From Acidithiobacillus concretivorus (GTDB lineage: Bacteria; Pseudomonadota; Gammaproteobacteria; Acidithiobacillales; Acidithiobacillaceae): 64,000 bases of DNA. Under the pieces are notes generated by a model. It made no database searches and was not told where the DNA came from. It worked only from the letters and a program-made list of their open reading frames with translations. Where the stretch lies: assembly GCF_018853445.1 (NCBI RefSeq), contig NZ_JABELD010000054.1, positions 1 to 64,000 on the forward strand. Reading direction: 5' to 3'. The position numbers and the translations under genes were made by a program. Below are positions 19,730 to 28,264 of the stretch, in pieces; positions within the stretch are counted from its first letter, which is position 1, and the number at the start of each line of letters is the position of its first letter.

Positions 19730-21033
19730 TGCGGCTGTCCCTTCGGGAAGACCCGCGCAAAGATGCGATCTATGTTGCGGGTGTGGTAAGCAAGATCAAA
19801 CAATTCCGCCAGATCCTTTTCCTGCAGATACTGCGAAACATCTGGATCGGCAGCCAGCAGCGCCTTGAAATCCGCATTATTTTCCCAAACCTGCATGGCA
19901 TTGCGCTGAACGACACGGTAAGCGTTTTCCCGCAACATGCCCTTGGCCGTCAAAGCCAACAATACGCGTTGAGAGAAAATCAGACCATGCATTTTATTCA
20001 GGTTATCCATCATATGCTGAGGATAAACCACCAGTTTTTCGAGCAAGCCACTGACCCGATGAAACATAAAATCCATGACAATGCAGGCATCCGGGCCAAT
20101 AACCCGCTCCACGCTCGAATGGGAAATATCGCGCTCATGCCAGAGGGCAATGTCTTCCAGCGCCATGCTGGCATAGCCGCGCAACAATCGCGCCAAGCCG
20201 GTCAGATTTTCGGAAAGAATGGGATTGCGCTTGTGCGGCATGGCAGAACTACCCTTCTGCCCTGCCGTAAACGGTTCTTCTGCTTCGAGCACTTCCGTAC
20301 GCTGCAGATGCCGAATTTCTACTGCGATTTTCTCGATAGAACCGGCAATGATGGCGAGCGTATTGAAAAACTCGGCATGACGATCACGGGAAATTACCTG
20401 GGTGCTGGCCAGCTCTGGATGAAGGCCCAACTCATGACAGACGGCCTCTTCAATATCCGGATCAATATTGGCAAAAGTACCCACCGCCCCGGACAGCATC
20501 CCCGCAGAAACTGCCGTAATGGCATGTTGCAGACGCTGATGATTACGCTGCGCCTCGGCATACCAGACCGCCACTTTCAAACCAAAAGTAATGGGTTCAG
20601 CATGAATGCCGTGAGAACGGCCCATCATAACCGTATCCTTGTGTTTCCAGGCCAGTTGCTCCAGCGCGATACACACTCGATCCATGCCTTTCAGGAGCAA
20701 TTCACCGGAGCGTTTGAGCTGCAAACCGAACCCAGTATCCACCACATCCGAAGAAGTAAGTCCCACGTGAATAAAGCGGCTGGAAGGCCCGACAAATTCT
20801 GCCACGGATGTCAAAAATGCAATGACATCATGTTTTACTTCCAGCTCGATTTCGGCAATACGGTCACTGTCAAAAGCTGCCTTTGCTTCAATTTCCGCCA
20901 AGGCCTCCGCCGGAATCTCGCCACGCGCCGCCAAAGCGCGGCAGGCGGCCAACTCGACATCTAACCACGCCTGATATTTAGCATCCTGAGTCCATAAGGC
21001 ACCCATTTCCGGGCGCGTATAACGCTCAATCAT
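19726..21033 (-). CDS. purB: Adenylosuccinate lyase
   Basis: 435 residues. Features: [13 protein letters not shown] at the N-terminus, [28 protein letters not shown] (catalytic His) and the fumarase-superfamily signature [15 protein letters not shown]. It cleaves SAICAR and adenylosuccinate, releasing fumarate. It overlaps bamC upstream and purC downstream by four bases each. Confidence 0.97.
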   Translation of the reverse strand: MIERYTRPEMGALWTQDAKYQAWLDVELAACRALAARGEIPAEALAEIEAKAAFDSDRIAEIELEVKHDVIAFLTSVAEFVGPSSRFIHVGLTSSDVVDTGFGLQLKRSGELLLKGMDRVCIALEQLAWKHKDTVMMGRSHGIHAEPITFGLKVAVWYAEAQRNHQRLQHAITAVSAGMLSGAVGTFANIDPDIEEAVCHELGLHPELASTQVISRDRHAEFFNTLAIIAGSIEKIAVEIRHLQRTEVLEAEEPFTAGQKGSSAMPHKRNPILSENLTGLARLLRGYASMALEDIALWHERDISHSSVERVIGPDACIVMDFMFHRVSGLLEKLVVYPQHMMDNLNKMHGLIFSQRVLLALTAKGMLRENAYRVVQRNAMQVWENNADFKALLAADPDVSQYLQEKDLAELFDLAYHTRNIDRIFARVFPKGQPQ

Positions 21034-22154
21034 GCATTACCCCCGGATTGCGGGGTCAGAGCCGTCTGCAACTTGTTGAGCACTTCTACCGACCACTTGG
21101 GTGCAGTTTTACCCACTCCCGGCTCGGTTTCCAGAACGCTACCGGAGTTGTCTTTCATGGCCAGCAGACGGACCCGCACCGAAACCGGCTCCTGATCTTT
21201 CGGGCTGCTCCAGATAGCCTTGATGCTGTCCCAGGTACGATTCAGAATTCCGCCTACAAAACCCTGCTTTTGCCGGGCCTGCTTACCGCCTTCATGAATC
21301 ATCACCGACCAATCACCCATTCCTTCGCTGCGAACTGGATAACCCAGGCCTTGCAGTGCCACCTCAACGGCTGGTTGGGCTTTTGCAGGAACCGCATTCA
21401 GAACCAGATAAGGACCACCATCATCCCGATAGCGCGTCACCTTGATTTTAGGCATTTCTGCCAGCAGCACCGATTGGCTCAGACGCTTCTGAACAGCCTG
21501 CAGCAAGTCGCGATTATGATCAGCATCGGCGGGGACTTTTTTCCATTCCACCGAACTGCCCTGGGGGTTATTCCAGTAACGCTCCTGCTGGATACTTAAA
21601 ACCTGATTGCCATCGGCGGCAGTCTGCAAATGAAAAGCGTAGCGTTCACGATGCGAAGGCGCCAGAGTATTGCCGAAAAAGGCCGAAATACCGGTGCGGA
21701 AATTGTGCCAGCCAGTAACCAGCTCACCCTGCTCCGGCGCAAATTTTTCGATAGGCGTCTTGCTGGCTGTCAGCGTTTCCTTGACAGCAGCCCATATCTG
21801 CTCAGGTTTGGCCTGCGTCGTCAGGCTCAGATCAGCACCGCTACCAACAATTTGTGAACTAACCCCGGCCAGAGGTTTTTCTTCTATGGGCTTTTGACCG
21901 GGCGCTTCGCGCGGCTGGAAAACGCCGTACCCGCCCATGGTGCTATTCGACACAGTAGCCGGATTCACGGGACCACCCGGAATAGTCACCCCCGGCGCTG
22001 GCACCTGGGCCAGCAGATCCGGCGGAACAGCAAGGGGTTTCATCACCTGCGAATCTTCGTACTTTGGACCCGTACTTGTATGCAGGAAAGGAATATACGA
22101 ACACCCTCCCAAACCCAGACTGGCAACCACGGCAAGAGCAACATAACGGCGCAT
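21030..22154 (-). CDS. bamC: BamC/NlpB-like outer membrane assembly lipoprotein
   Basis: 374 residues from ATG 22154 (GTG 22166 is an alternative). The signal peptide ends in the lipobox LGLGGC. After a flexible Pro-rich region come two domains consistent with BamC helix-grip folds (LTTQAKPEQIWAAVKETLTA; VEVALQGLGYPVRSEGMGDW). BamC is an accessory lipoprotein of the BAM complex that inserts outer membrane beta-barrels. The position directly after dapA is the classic dapA-nlpB order. Sequence similarity to BamC is modest; synteny strengthens the call. Confidence 0.85.
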   Translation of the reverse strand: MRRYVALAVVASLGLGGCSYIPFLHTSTGPKYEDSQVMKPLAVPPDLLAQVPAPGVTIPGGPVNPATVSNSTMGGYGVFQPREAPGQKPIEEKPLAGVSSQIVGSGADLSLTTQAKPEQIWAAVKETLTASKTPIEKFAPEQGELVTGWHNFRTGISAFFGNTLAPSHRERYAFHLQTAADGNQVLSIQQERYWNNPQGSSVEWKKVPADADHNRDLLQAVQKRLSQSVLLAEMPKIKVTRYRDDGGPYLVLNAVPAKAQPAVEVALQGLGYPVRSEGMGDWSVMIHEGGKQARQKQGFVGGILNRTWDSIKAIWSSPKDQEPVSVRVRLLAMKDNSGSVLETEPGVGKTAPKWSVEVLNKLQTALTPQSGGNA

Positions 22155-22191
22155 GCAAAACCCCACTAAACGCGACAGAGCGCGAAGAAAA

Positions 22192-23067
22192 TCAAAGACA
22201 ATGCGCTGCTCGCAAACTGCTGCGCAGACGCTCGTGATACATTTCGGACAATGGGGTCAAGGGCAATCGCAACGCAGGCCCCATTCGTCCCATTTCCTGC
22301 AACGCCCATTTCACCGGAATGGGGTTGGACTCTACAAACAAGTCACGGTGTAGACCCACCAACTGGGCGTTGACCGCTCTGGCGGCCACAAAATCTCCCG
22401 CCAGGGCCAAATGACACAGTTCGGCCATCAGGCGCGGGGCTACATTGGCGGTTACGGAAATGACCCCTCTGGCGCCCAAAGACATGGCCGCCAAGGCCGC
22501 CGCATCATCTCCGGTATATACTTCAACCTGGTCGCCACACTGATGGAGAATTTCTGCTACCCGCTCGACTTTACCACTGGCTTCCTTAATGCCCACCACA
22601 CAGGCGCGCGGGGCCAGGCGAGCCACAGTTTCCGGCAGAATATCCCCCGCCGTACGGCCGGGCACGTTATAAAGTATCATGGGAAAATGGCAGGCCTCGG
22701 CAATGGCCGTATAATGCTGAAAAAGCCCTTCCTGAGTCGGTTTGTTATAGTAAGGAGAAACCAGAAGAGCCGCATCTGCCTTGGCTTCCATGGCCGCTTT
22801 GGTCAGGCTGATGGCTTCATGAGTGGCATTAGCACCGGTTCCGGCAATGACAGGTATCCGCCCTTTGACCTGCTCAACGACACTACGAATCACCGTAACA
22901 TGTTCTTTCATTTCGAGAGTGGCCGATTCGCCGGTGGTACCCACAGCTACCAGCGCATGCGTGCCTTCACTGATATGCCACTCTACTAAATCCCGCAACG
23001 CCTTATCGTCCACGGCGCCATCTGCGCGCATGGGCGTCACCAAAGCTACCATACTGCCGTGAAACAT
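22192..23067 (-). CDS. dapA: 4-hydroxy-tetrahydrodipicolinate synthase
   Basis: 291 residues, starting at ATG 23067 because the fold begins MFHGSMVALVTPMRADGAVD. Catalytic features: GTTGESATL, the YNVPGRTAGD segment with its active-site Tyr, and the Schiff-base Lys in CVVGIKEASGKVERV. It condenses pyruvate with aspartate semialdehyde in lysine/diaminopimelate synthesis. First gene of the dapA-bamC-pur operon. Confidence 0.96.
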   Translation of the reverse strand: MFHGSMVALVTPMRADGAVDDKALRDLVEWHISEGTHALVAVGTTGESATLEMKEHVTVIRSVVEQVKGRIPVIAGTGANATHEAISLTKAAMEAKADAALLVSPYYNKPTQEGLFQHYTAIAEACHFPMILYNVPGRTAGDILPETVARLAPRACVVGIKEASGKVERVAEILHQCGDQVEVYTGDDAAALAAMSLGARGVISVTANVAPRLMAELCHLALAGDFVAARAVNAQLVGLHRDLFVESNPIPVKWALQEMGRMGPALRLPLTPLSEMYHERLRSSLRAAHCL

Positions 23068-23247
23068 GATTTTTATGCTCCCGCTCTTACGCGTTCCATT
23101 TCTGCATGGGATGGTACTTGCCCGACAGAGGGCTGGCAAGGTAACAAGATCAATTGGTGGAATGATCCAGTGCCATACCCAACTCCATCACACTCTATTC
23201 CAGGCAGTCTTGATGCATCTGTACACGGGAAAAGCGGAGTTGTTGAG

Positions 23248-23720
23248 ATGCTGGTGCTCGAACCGATCCATTCGATTGCGGCGAAGCCAGGCTGAATGAA
23301 TACCTGCAATGTTACGCCAGCCAGGATATTAAACGGGGCATAGCACGGGCATTCATCGCCTCTCCTGCCGACGAATTAGAGCGGATTTCCGGGTTTTATA
23401 CATTAAGTGCGGCCAGCATTGCAGCACAAACGCTACCCGATAAATTCAAAAAAAAATGGCCCCATTACCCCATCCCGGTGGCCTTACTGGGCCGTTTGGC
23501 CGTGAATCAGGCATGCTAGGGGCAAGGACTAGGCACCATCCTGGTGGCGGACGCCTGCAAGCGCGTTGCCGCCGCCAGTGAAACACTCGCGGTAGCGGCT
23601 ATCATTGTGGATGCGAAAACCATCCAGGCAGCCGCGTTCTATCAGCATTTGGGTTTCATTGCGCTAAATGACCCAAATAATCGCCTGTGGTTGCTACGCT
23701 CTGCCTGGTCTGGGCTGTAA
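23248..23720 (+). pseudogene. GNAT-type toxin acetyltransferase, interrupted
   Basis: From the TTC at about 23261 a frame reads FDCGEARLNEYLQCYASQDI onward, with GRLAVNQAC then a TAG exactly where the family has Gln, then GQGLGTILVADACK (acetyl-CoA loop) and FYQHLGFI, ending at TAA 23718. The likely start MLVLEPIH at 23248 is in another frame, so there is a frameshift near the N-terminus too. Family members acetylate aminoacyl-tRNAs and pair with DUF1778 antitoxins. I see no antitoxin in the 180 bp upstream. Confidence 0.85.
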
Positions 23721-23778
23721 CAAAAAAGACAAATAAGGATAATTTCGTGCTACCAGTTTTCAAGAATGGATGAACGAA

Positions 23779-24204
23779 TTAAATCTCAGCCCACGGATTG
23801 ATGAGGGGCACTCCCGTAGACTTGAAATCCGCGACGTTGCGCGTGACTATCGTCATACCGTGCACCAGGGCGGTTGCTGCGATAAGTGCATCGCGCTCGC
23901 CGCGCTTGTCGGGTACATGCAGCCTGGCGCAGCATTGTGCCACGGCGGTATCGACTGGCAACGTGCGTCCGGAGAACTCAGGCAATACGTGCTGCTCCAG
24001 CCACGCGCGCAACAAGGCCCCCTGCGTAGCGTCCTTTCGCTCAATCGACAGTACGCCAAGTTCCAGTTCCATGATGGTGATGGCCGACACAAATAAGTCG
24101 GTGGCATCCACGCTTTCCGCCCAAGCTGCCACATGCTTATCGGCCTTCCCAAGCCGCACTTTGCGCAGTTCAGATATCACGTTGGTATCGAGAACCAACA
24201 TCAT
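23779..24204 (-). CDS. PIN-domain toxin (VapC/FitB-like)
   Basis: 141 residues. PIN acidic residues are in LVLDTNVISEL, ITIMELELGV and DALIAATALVHGMTIVTRNVADF. Such proteins are Mg-dependent RNases that cut specific RNAs when freed from antitoxin. The start overlaps the Phd-type antitoxin stop by four bases. The reading frame is intact, unlike several neighbouring toxins. Confidence 0.92.
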   Translation of the reverse strand: MMLVLDTNVISELRKVRLGKADKHVAAWAESVDATDLFVSAITIMELELGVLSIERKDATQGALLRAWLEQHVLPEFSGRTLPVDTAVAQCCARLHVPDKRGERDALIAATALVHGMTIVTRNVADFKSTGVPLINPWAEI

Positions 24205-24455
24205 GAGAAATCAGCCGGACGCGCTTCAATAGTCACTTGTGGCGGCTCGAACGCGATGTCGGCAATACCCGGCATTGCCAGCGCATCAGCAATGTTGCGG
24301 CGCTGCTTGGTGAGCCGCTGATAGTCCTCAAAGCTCATCAGCACATGGGCCGGGCGGCCCCGATCGGTGATGAACACCGGCCCGTTGTTGGCGGCACGTT
24401 TGGCCTCACTCGCCCTTTGGTTGAATACGCGGCTGGATAAGGTCGTAATGGTCAT
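24201..24455 (-). CDS. Phd/YefM-family antitoxin
   Basis: 84 residues. The N-terminus TTLSSRVFNQRASEAKRAAN is the DNA-binding fold and GPVFITDRGRPAHVLMSFED the Phd core; the C-terminal tail would bind and block the PIN toxin. It is the first gene of an intact two-gene operon and probably autorepresses it. Confidence 0.92.
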   Translation of the reverse strand: MTITTLSSRVFNQRASEAKRAANNGPVFITDRGRPAHVLMSFEDYQRLTKQRRNIADALAMPGIADIAFEPPQVTIEARPADFS

Positions 24456-24724
24456 GATGCTGCCCCCGCATGCTGGATGGATGTAGTTATGTTGCTACAC
24501 CGATCCAGAAGGTGCAAGCGTTTTCAGCGGGGGCAAATTGGGGTTCATTCAGAAAACGGAATTTAAAGCACGTTAAGGCCACTGCATAGCCCGTATTTGC
24601 TAGTTTTTGCAGGGCAACTTGCAAAACCTGACCGTTTGAAATAGCACTGCGCCCGTCCCCATGACCCGCGATCAAATCGACGTAGAATATTGACAAGTGT
24701 CGCGTTGCGGTTTACGTGTTGACC

Positions 24725-24943
24725 GTGATTACAACATTCCGCCACAAAGGCCTCGAAGTTTATTACCGCACGGGCAGCAAAGCGGGCATCCAGCCGGTAC
24801 ATGCTGCCAAGTTGCGGGTGCTTCTCACGGCATTGGATGCGGCAGAGGCCCCAGAGCAAATGAATGCGCCGGGATAGCGACTACACAAACTGGCCGGCGA
24901 TCTGGAGGGATTCTGGTCGGTGAACGTGAATGGAAACTGGCGG
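24725..24943 (+). pseudogene. HigB-family toxin, nonsense-mutated and truncated
   Basis: A GTG-initiated frame reads VITTFRHKGLEVYYRTGSKA and on to MNAPG, then TAG at 24875-24877 where the family has an invariant Trp, then RLHKLAGDLEGFWSVNVNGN followed by WR. The last ~20 residues of HigB and its own HigA are gone: the frame runs directly into the unrelated antitoxin beginning at 24962, indicating a deletion fusion. Confidence 0.88.
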
Positions 24944-24961
24944 AAGAATGGTATACACCCG

Positions 24962-25264
24962 ATGGCTGAGAAATTAACGACTTATGATCCAGCAGCCGCA
25001 CTCATCGACGACGAAGAAATCATGGTGTTCATGGCCGACGCCTTTGAAACCGGCGATGCCGGCTACATTGCACACGCGCTTGGTATCCTCGCGCGGGCTA
25101 AGGGCATGACATAAATTGCACGCGATACCGATCTTTCACGCGAACAGCTCTACCGTTCATTCAGTGAAGCCGGCAATCCGACACTGAAAACGACGCTGGC
25201 CGTCATGAAAGCCCTGGGGATCGATTTGACAGCGAAGCCCCGCAGTGAACACGTAGCGGCCTGA
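24962..25264 (+). pseudogene. HI1420-like addiction-module antidote, one in-frame stop
   Basis: Reads MAEKLTTYDPAAALIDDEEI to ARAKGMT, then TAA at 25112 where the family has Gln, then IARDTDLSREQLYRSFSEAG with the recognition helix, ending at TGA 25262. The helix-turn-helix is split, so the truncated 50-residue product should not bind DNA. Its toxin partner is absent; what lies before it is the remnant of a different family (HigB). Confidence 0.88.
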
Positions 25265-25342
25265 TGAAGAACGCCCTCACCAGTCGTAGAATCGAGGCCT
25301 GTCGCACGACAAAAAGCGGCAAATCAACCGCGCGATCATCAT

Positions 25343-25570
25343 GTGGACTTTGCTGATGCCGTCGGGGTCTTTTTCGATGACCGCGCCATGACTACGGAAG
25401 ACGTAGATGCCGAAGGCGAGCAGCGTCTGGTGACGATGGGGCGAGACTTCCTGGATCGAGTACTGATTGTGGTGTACACCGAGCGTGGTGAAGATGAAAT
25501 ACGCCTCATATCCGCCCGTAAAGCCAGTCCAGGAGAACGTAAAACTTATGCAGGAGGTGTGACACCATGA
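25343..25570 (+). pseudogene. BrnT-family toxin, N-terminus damaged
   Basis: From a GTG at 25343 the frame reads VDFADAVGVFFDDRAMTTED, DRVLIVVYTERGEDEIRLIS and ARKASPGERKTYAGG, the BrnT RNase-like core. The family's first ~20 residues (strand 1 and the KAxxNxxxHHVDF helix) are recognisable only in part upstream in this frame (KAANQPRDHH) and no start codon with a ribosome binding site precedes it. Probably inactive, though translation from the GTG cannot be ruled out. Its stop overlaps brnA (ATGA). Confidence 0.75.
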
Positions 25571-25809
25571 AAGCAGAGTATGATTTCAGTCAGGCCCGGC
25601 GGGGGGCCATCGCCATAGAGCCGGGAAAGACCCGCGTGACTATCCGGTTGGATAACGACGTGTTGGACTGGTACAGAAAGCAGGCACAGGAACATGGCGG
25701 TAATTATCAGACCGCGATCAACGCCACTTTACGGGAACTGATGACCGCGCAGGATGGGGCACTGGAACGGGTGTTGCGGCGGGTAATTCGTAAAGAAATG
25801 CTGGCCTGA
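25567..25809 (+). CDS. brnA: BrnA-family antitoxin
   Basis: 80 residues. The core TRVTIRLDNDVLDWYRKQAQ and GGNYQTAINATLREL is the ribbon-helix-helix of BrnA, which binds BrnT and represses the operon. The frame is intact although the upstream toxin appears damaged. GGAGG precedes the start. A hairpin (TACCCGG...CCGGGTA, about 25829-25852) lies just after it. Confidence 0.87.
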   Translation: MKAEYDFSQARRGAIAIEPGKTRVTIRLDNDVLDWYRKQAQEHGGNYQTAINATLRELMTAQDGALERVLRRVIRKEMLA

Positions 25810-26002
25810 TCGTAATGTCTCCTGATACCCGGTTTTTCGGCTTGCCGGGTATGAGGAGAATCAGTACATTAGCGACAGAGAGAAAAACGCCCACGAGACA
25901 GAATGACGCATTCGGTCTGATCAACAACCCACAGGAGACTCCTCCCATGATAGACAGCATACCCTCGTGTTACACGGCACCGAGCGTGCCGTCGAACTTA
26001 CG

Positions 26003-27843
26003 TTGGATGGATTAAAATATTAGTCATCGGAGGATAACTATGGCTAGAGGAAGTTCTTGGGTAAATGCAACGATTAGAATTGCAAAAGCAATTGAATCAG
26101 ATTCACGAAGAGCAACAAATGCTGCAATTAGGCAACACAATGCTCAAATACGATATCAGCAAAGATTACTACGTGAACAGGAAAGATTACTACGTGAACA
26201 GGAGAGAGCGAATAAGCAAGCACTAATGGAAAAATTCTTAGAAGAAAAGGAAGATGCAATACAATATGCAGCTGATAAAACTATAGAAAGTGAAAATCAA
26301 AGGAATATTCTTTTGGCTCTTCTTAAAAATGCAGAAACAACAAAAATATCATTTTCTTGGAATCAATTTAAACAAGATGACAAATTTTCAGATACAAAAC
26401 CGACTCAACCAAAATTTAAAGATTATCCAAGAGAAATAAATCTTGAGGAATACGAACCGAAGTTAGGCTTATTAGATAAACTATCCAAAAAAAGAGGAAA
26501 CAAAAAGATTCAAATTGCACATGAAACGCTACAAAAAGATAAAGATTTTCGTGAAAATGAAGTGTTAAAAATCAATGCTCAAAACGACATAATAACAAGA
26601 GAATACAAAATTAAATATGACTCCTGGAATGCAAAAAAAAATGAATTTGAACAAAAACAGAAAGATTATAATGAGAGTATTGATAAACAGGAAGAATTGT
26701 TTAATAAGAATGAACAGAAATACATTGAAGTTTATTTCGATGCAATCATTAATTCATTAAGATTACCAGAAGAATTAATTACAAGTTGGATTGTTTCTTA
26801 TGATAAACCCTCGAAAATATTAGTCATTGATTATGATTTACCTGATCGAGAAGTAATACCGACTCTAAAATCAATGAAATATATTTCTACTCGTAAAGAG
26901 TTTACAGAAACAGTATTAAAGGAAAAAGAAATCGATGGTTTTTATGATAAAATGAATTACCAATTATGTCTCCGTATTTCACATGATTTGTATCTGTCAG
27001 ATATTAATGATCAATTAATCGCTATAATCTTTAATGGAATATATTATGGAATAAATAAGGGTACTGGAATAGAAGAAACGAAATGTATAATGTCACTGCA
27101 GACTAAGAAAGCAGAATTCGTAGAAATAAATATACAGAATGTTGATGCAAAAACATGTTTCCTAAAGTTTAAAGGCATATCGGGGGCAAAACTGTTTGAA
27201 TATGTACCTGTGGCACCGATACTACAATTTAATAAAGAAGATGATAGATTTGTTGAAGGTAAAAGCATTAAAGGTATGATTAATGGAACAAATATCGCAT
27301 CAATGGATTGGGAAGATTTCGAACATTTAATACGGGAAGTATTTGAGAAAGAATTTGCAGTTAATGGTTCTGAAATCAAAATTACCCAAGCAAGTCGCGA
27401 TGGTGGAGTAGATGCAGTAATGTTTGATCCTGACCCTATTAGGGGAGGGAAGTATATAATTCAAGCTAAACGCTATACAAATGTCGTTGGTGTTTCAGCT
27501 GTTAGAGATCTTTATGGTACATTAATGAATGAAGGTGCAGTAAAAGGAATACTTGTTACTACTGCAAATTATGGAGCTGATTCTTATGAGTTTGCAAAAG
27601 ATAAACCAATAACATTGATTAATGGTAGCAATTTACTTCATATGCTTCAAAATCATGGATATAATGCAAGAATTGATATTGAAGAGGCAAAAAAAACATT
27701 ATCTGAAATAAATTAAGAAACCATCCAACAACTGCTTCAACCTGATAATTCCTTTTGTCATAAAAATTGCAGTCGTCGCTACGCTCCTTTGTAGCAATTT
27801 TCACGCCAACCCCTTCGGGCTGGAATTACAGGTTAAGCAAATG
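26003..27843 (+). mobile_element. Integron-type gene cassette carrying an Mrr-like nuclease
   Basis: The left boundary is G^TTGGATGG at 26002-26010 and the right boundary G^TTAGGC at 27843-27849. The 9 bases CCATCCAAC that begin the downstream attC (27721-27729) are the exact complement of GTTGGATGG at the left boundary, as expected when a circular cassette opens between G and TT. The cassette holds one gene in the attC-proximal orientation and is far more AT-rich than its surroundings. No integrase gene is in the window. Confidence 0.75.
26040..27716 (+). CDS. Mrr-like restriction endonuclease with N-terminal coiled coil
   Basis: 558 residues with GGAGG upstream. Residues 1-210 are highly charged and helical, including a doubled LLREQER heptad encoded by a 21-bp tandem repeat (about 26164-26205), and predict a long coiled coil. 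The middle is unrecognised. Residues about 420-535 are an Mrr_cat-type PD-(D/E)xK domain: MDWEDFEHLIREVFEKEF, ASRDGGVDAV (catalytic Asp) and YIIQAKRYTN (QxK). The family cleaves modified or foreign DNA. Codon use and AT content differ sharply from neighbours, and an attC follows directly: a cassette-borne defence gene by inference. Confidence 0.8.
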   Translation: MARGSSWVNATIRIAKAIESDSRRATNAAIRQHNAQIRYQQRLLREQERLLREQERANKQALMEKFLEEKEDAIQYAADKTIESENQRNILLALLKNAETTKISFSWNQFKQDDKFSDTKPTQPKFKDYPREINLEEYEPKLGLLDKLSKKRGNKKIQIAHETLQKDKDFRENEVLKINAQNDIITREYKIKYDSWNAKKNEFEQKQKDYNESIDKQEELFNKNEQKYIEVYFDAIINSLRLPEELITSWIVSYDKPSKILVIDYDLPDREVIPTLKSMKYISTRKEFTETVLKEKEIDGFYDKMNYQLCLRISHDLYLSDINDQLIAIIFNGIYYGINKGTGIEETKCIMSLQTKKAEFVEINIQNVDAKTCFLKFKGISGAKLFEYVPVAPILQFNKEDDRFVEGKSIKGMINGTNIASMDWEDFEHLIREVFEKEFAVNGSEIKITQASRDGGVDAVMFDPDPIRGGKYIIQAKRYTNVVGVSAVRDLYGTLMNEGAVKGILVTTANYGADSYEFAKDKPITLINGSNLLHMLQNHGYNARIDIEEAKKTLSEIN

Positions 27844-27849
27844 TTAGGC
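27721..27849 (+). other. attC recombination site (129 bp)
   Basis: R'' CCATCCAAC (27721-27729) and R' GTTAGGC (27843-27849, GTTRRRY consensus) flank an inner stem. GCTT-c-AACCTG-a-TAATTCC (27734-27752) pairs along 17 bp with GGAATTACAGGTTAAGC (27822-27838), leaving exactly two unpaired bases, C27738 and A27745, on one side. Such extrahelical bases direct IntI to the folded bottom strand. The loop holds a further AAAATTGC/GCAATTTT hairpin. Length is close to that of Vibrio VCR sites. Confidence 0.8.
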
Positions 27850-27871
27850 CTAACAAAAGCTGGCGTTAGGG
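27848..27871 (+). repeat. Possible collapsed attC directly after the cassette
   Basis: GCCTAAC (27848-27854, R''-like) and GTTAGGG (27865-27871, R'-like) are separated by only AAAAGCTGGC, as if the inner stem of an attC had been deleted. It overlaps the R' of the complete attC. Confidence 0.35.
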
Positions 27872-28130
27872 AAGCAAGTTGCCTAGCCCGTGAAACACGA
27901 CGAACACGGCCAGACGGAGAGTGCATGGGACTGTTACGGTAACGCCACATCTTCGGACCATGTGATTGTCAATCAGCGCGTCTGTACCCAGCAATCACCA
28001 GCAAAACCAGTCATTACAGCCCATAATGTGCCGCGAATATCGGCGTTTTGCCCAAATTTTGCCCAAGTTCACTCTGAAAATCGCCTTATTTGTGACCGGT
28101 CACGTAATTATCTCTAGTTTAGACATTCAG

Positions 28131-28151
28131 CCCGGCTCCGCCGGGTTTTTA
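28131..28151 (+). terminator. Terminator at the IS left end
   Basis: CCCGG-CTCCG-CCGGG followed by TTTTTATTTT just inside the left inverted repeat. It would stop transcription entering the IS from outside. Confidence 0.7.
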
Positions 28152-28199
28152 TTTTCTATTTTTGCTACGAAAGTGCTTGACACGGAGATAGTGCCGCGC

Positions 28200-28228
28200 G
28201 GCCGACCCTTTGGAAAAAAGGGTCGGCC
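28200..28228 (+). promoter_or_regulatory. Perfect 12-bp hairpin in the transposase leader
   Basis: GGCCGACCCTTT-GGAAA-AAAGGGTCGGCC, located 36 bp before the transposase start and about 20 bp after a TTGACA-like -35 (28176). Its place in the 5' leader suggests control of transposase translation; the role is inferred. Confidence 0.55.
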
Positions 28229-28264
28229 AATGAGAAGCGTTTTAGGCTTCTCGGAATCACTGCC

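Noticed and set aside
23248-25264. Stop-codon reassignment as an explanation for in-frame TAG/TAA
   Set aside because: Neighbouring intact genes use TAG, TAA and TGA as true stops, and the affected genes also show frameshifts and deletions.
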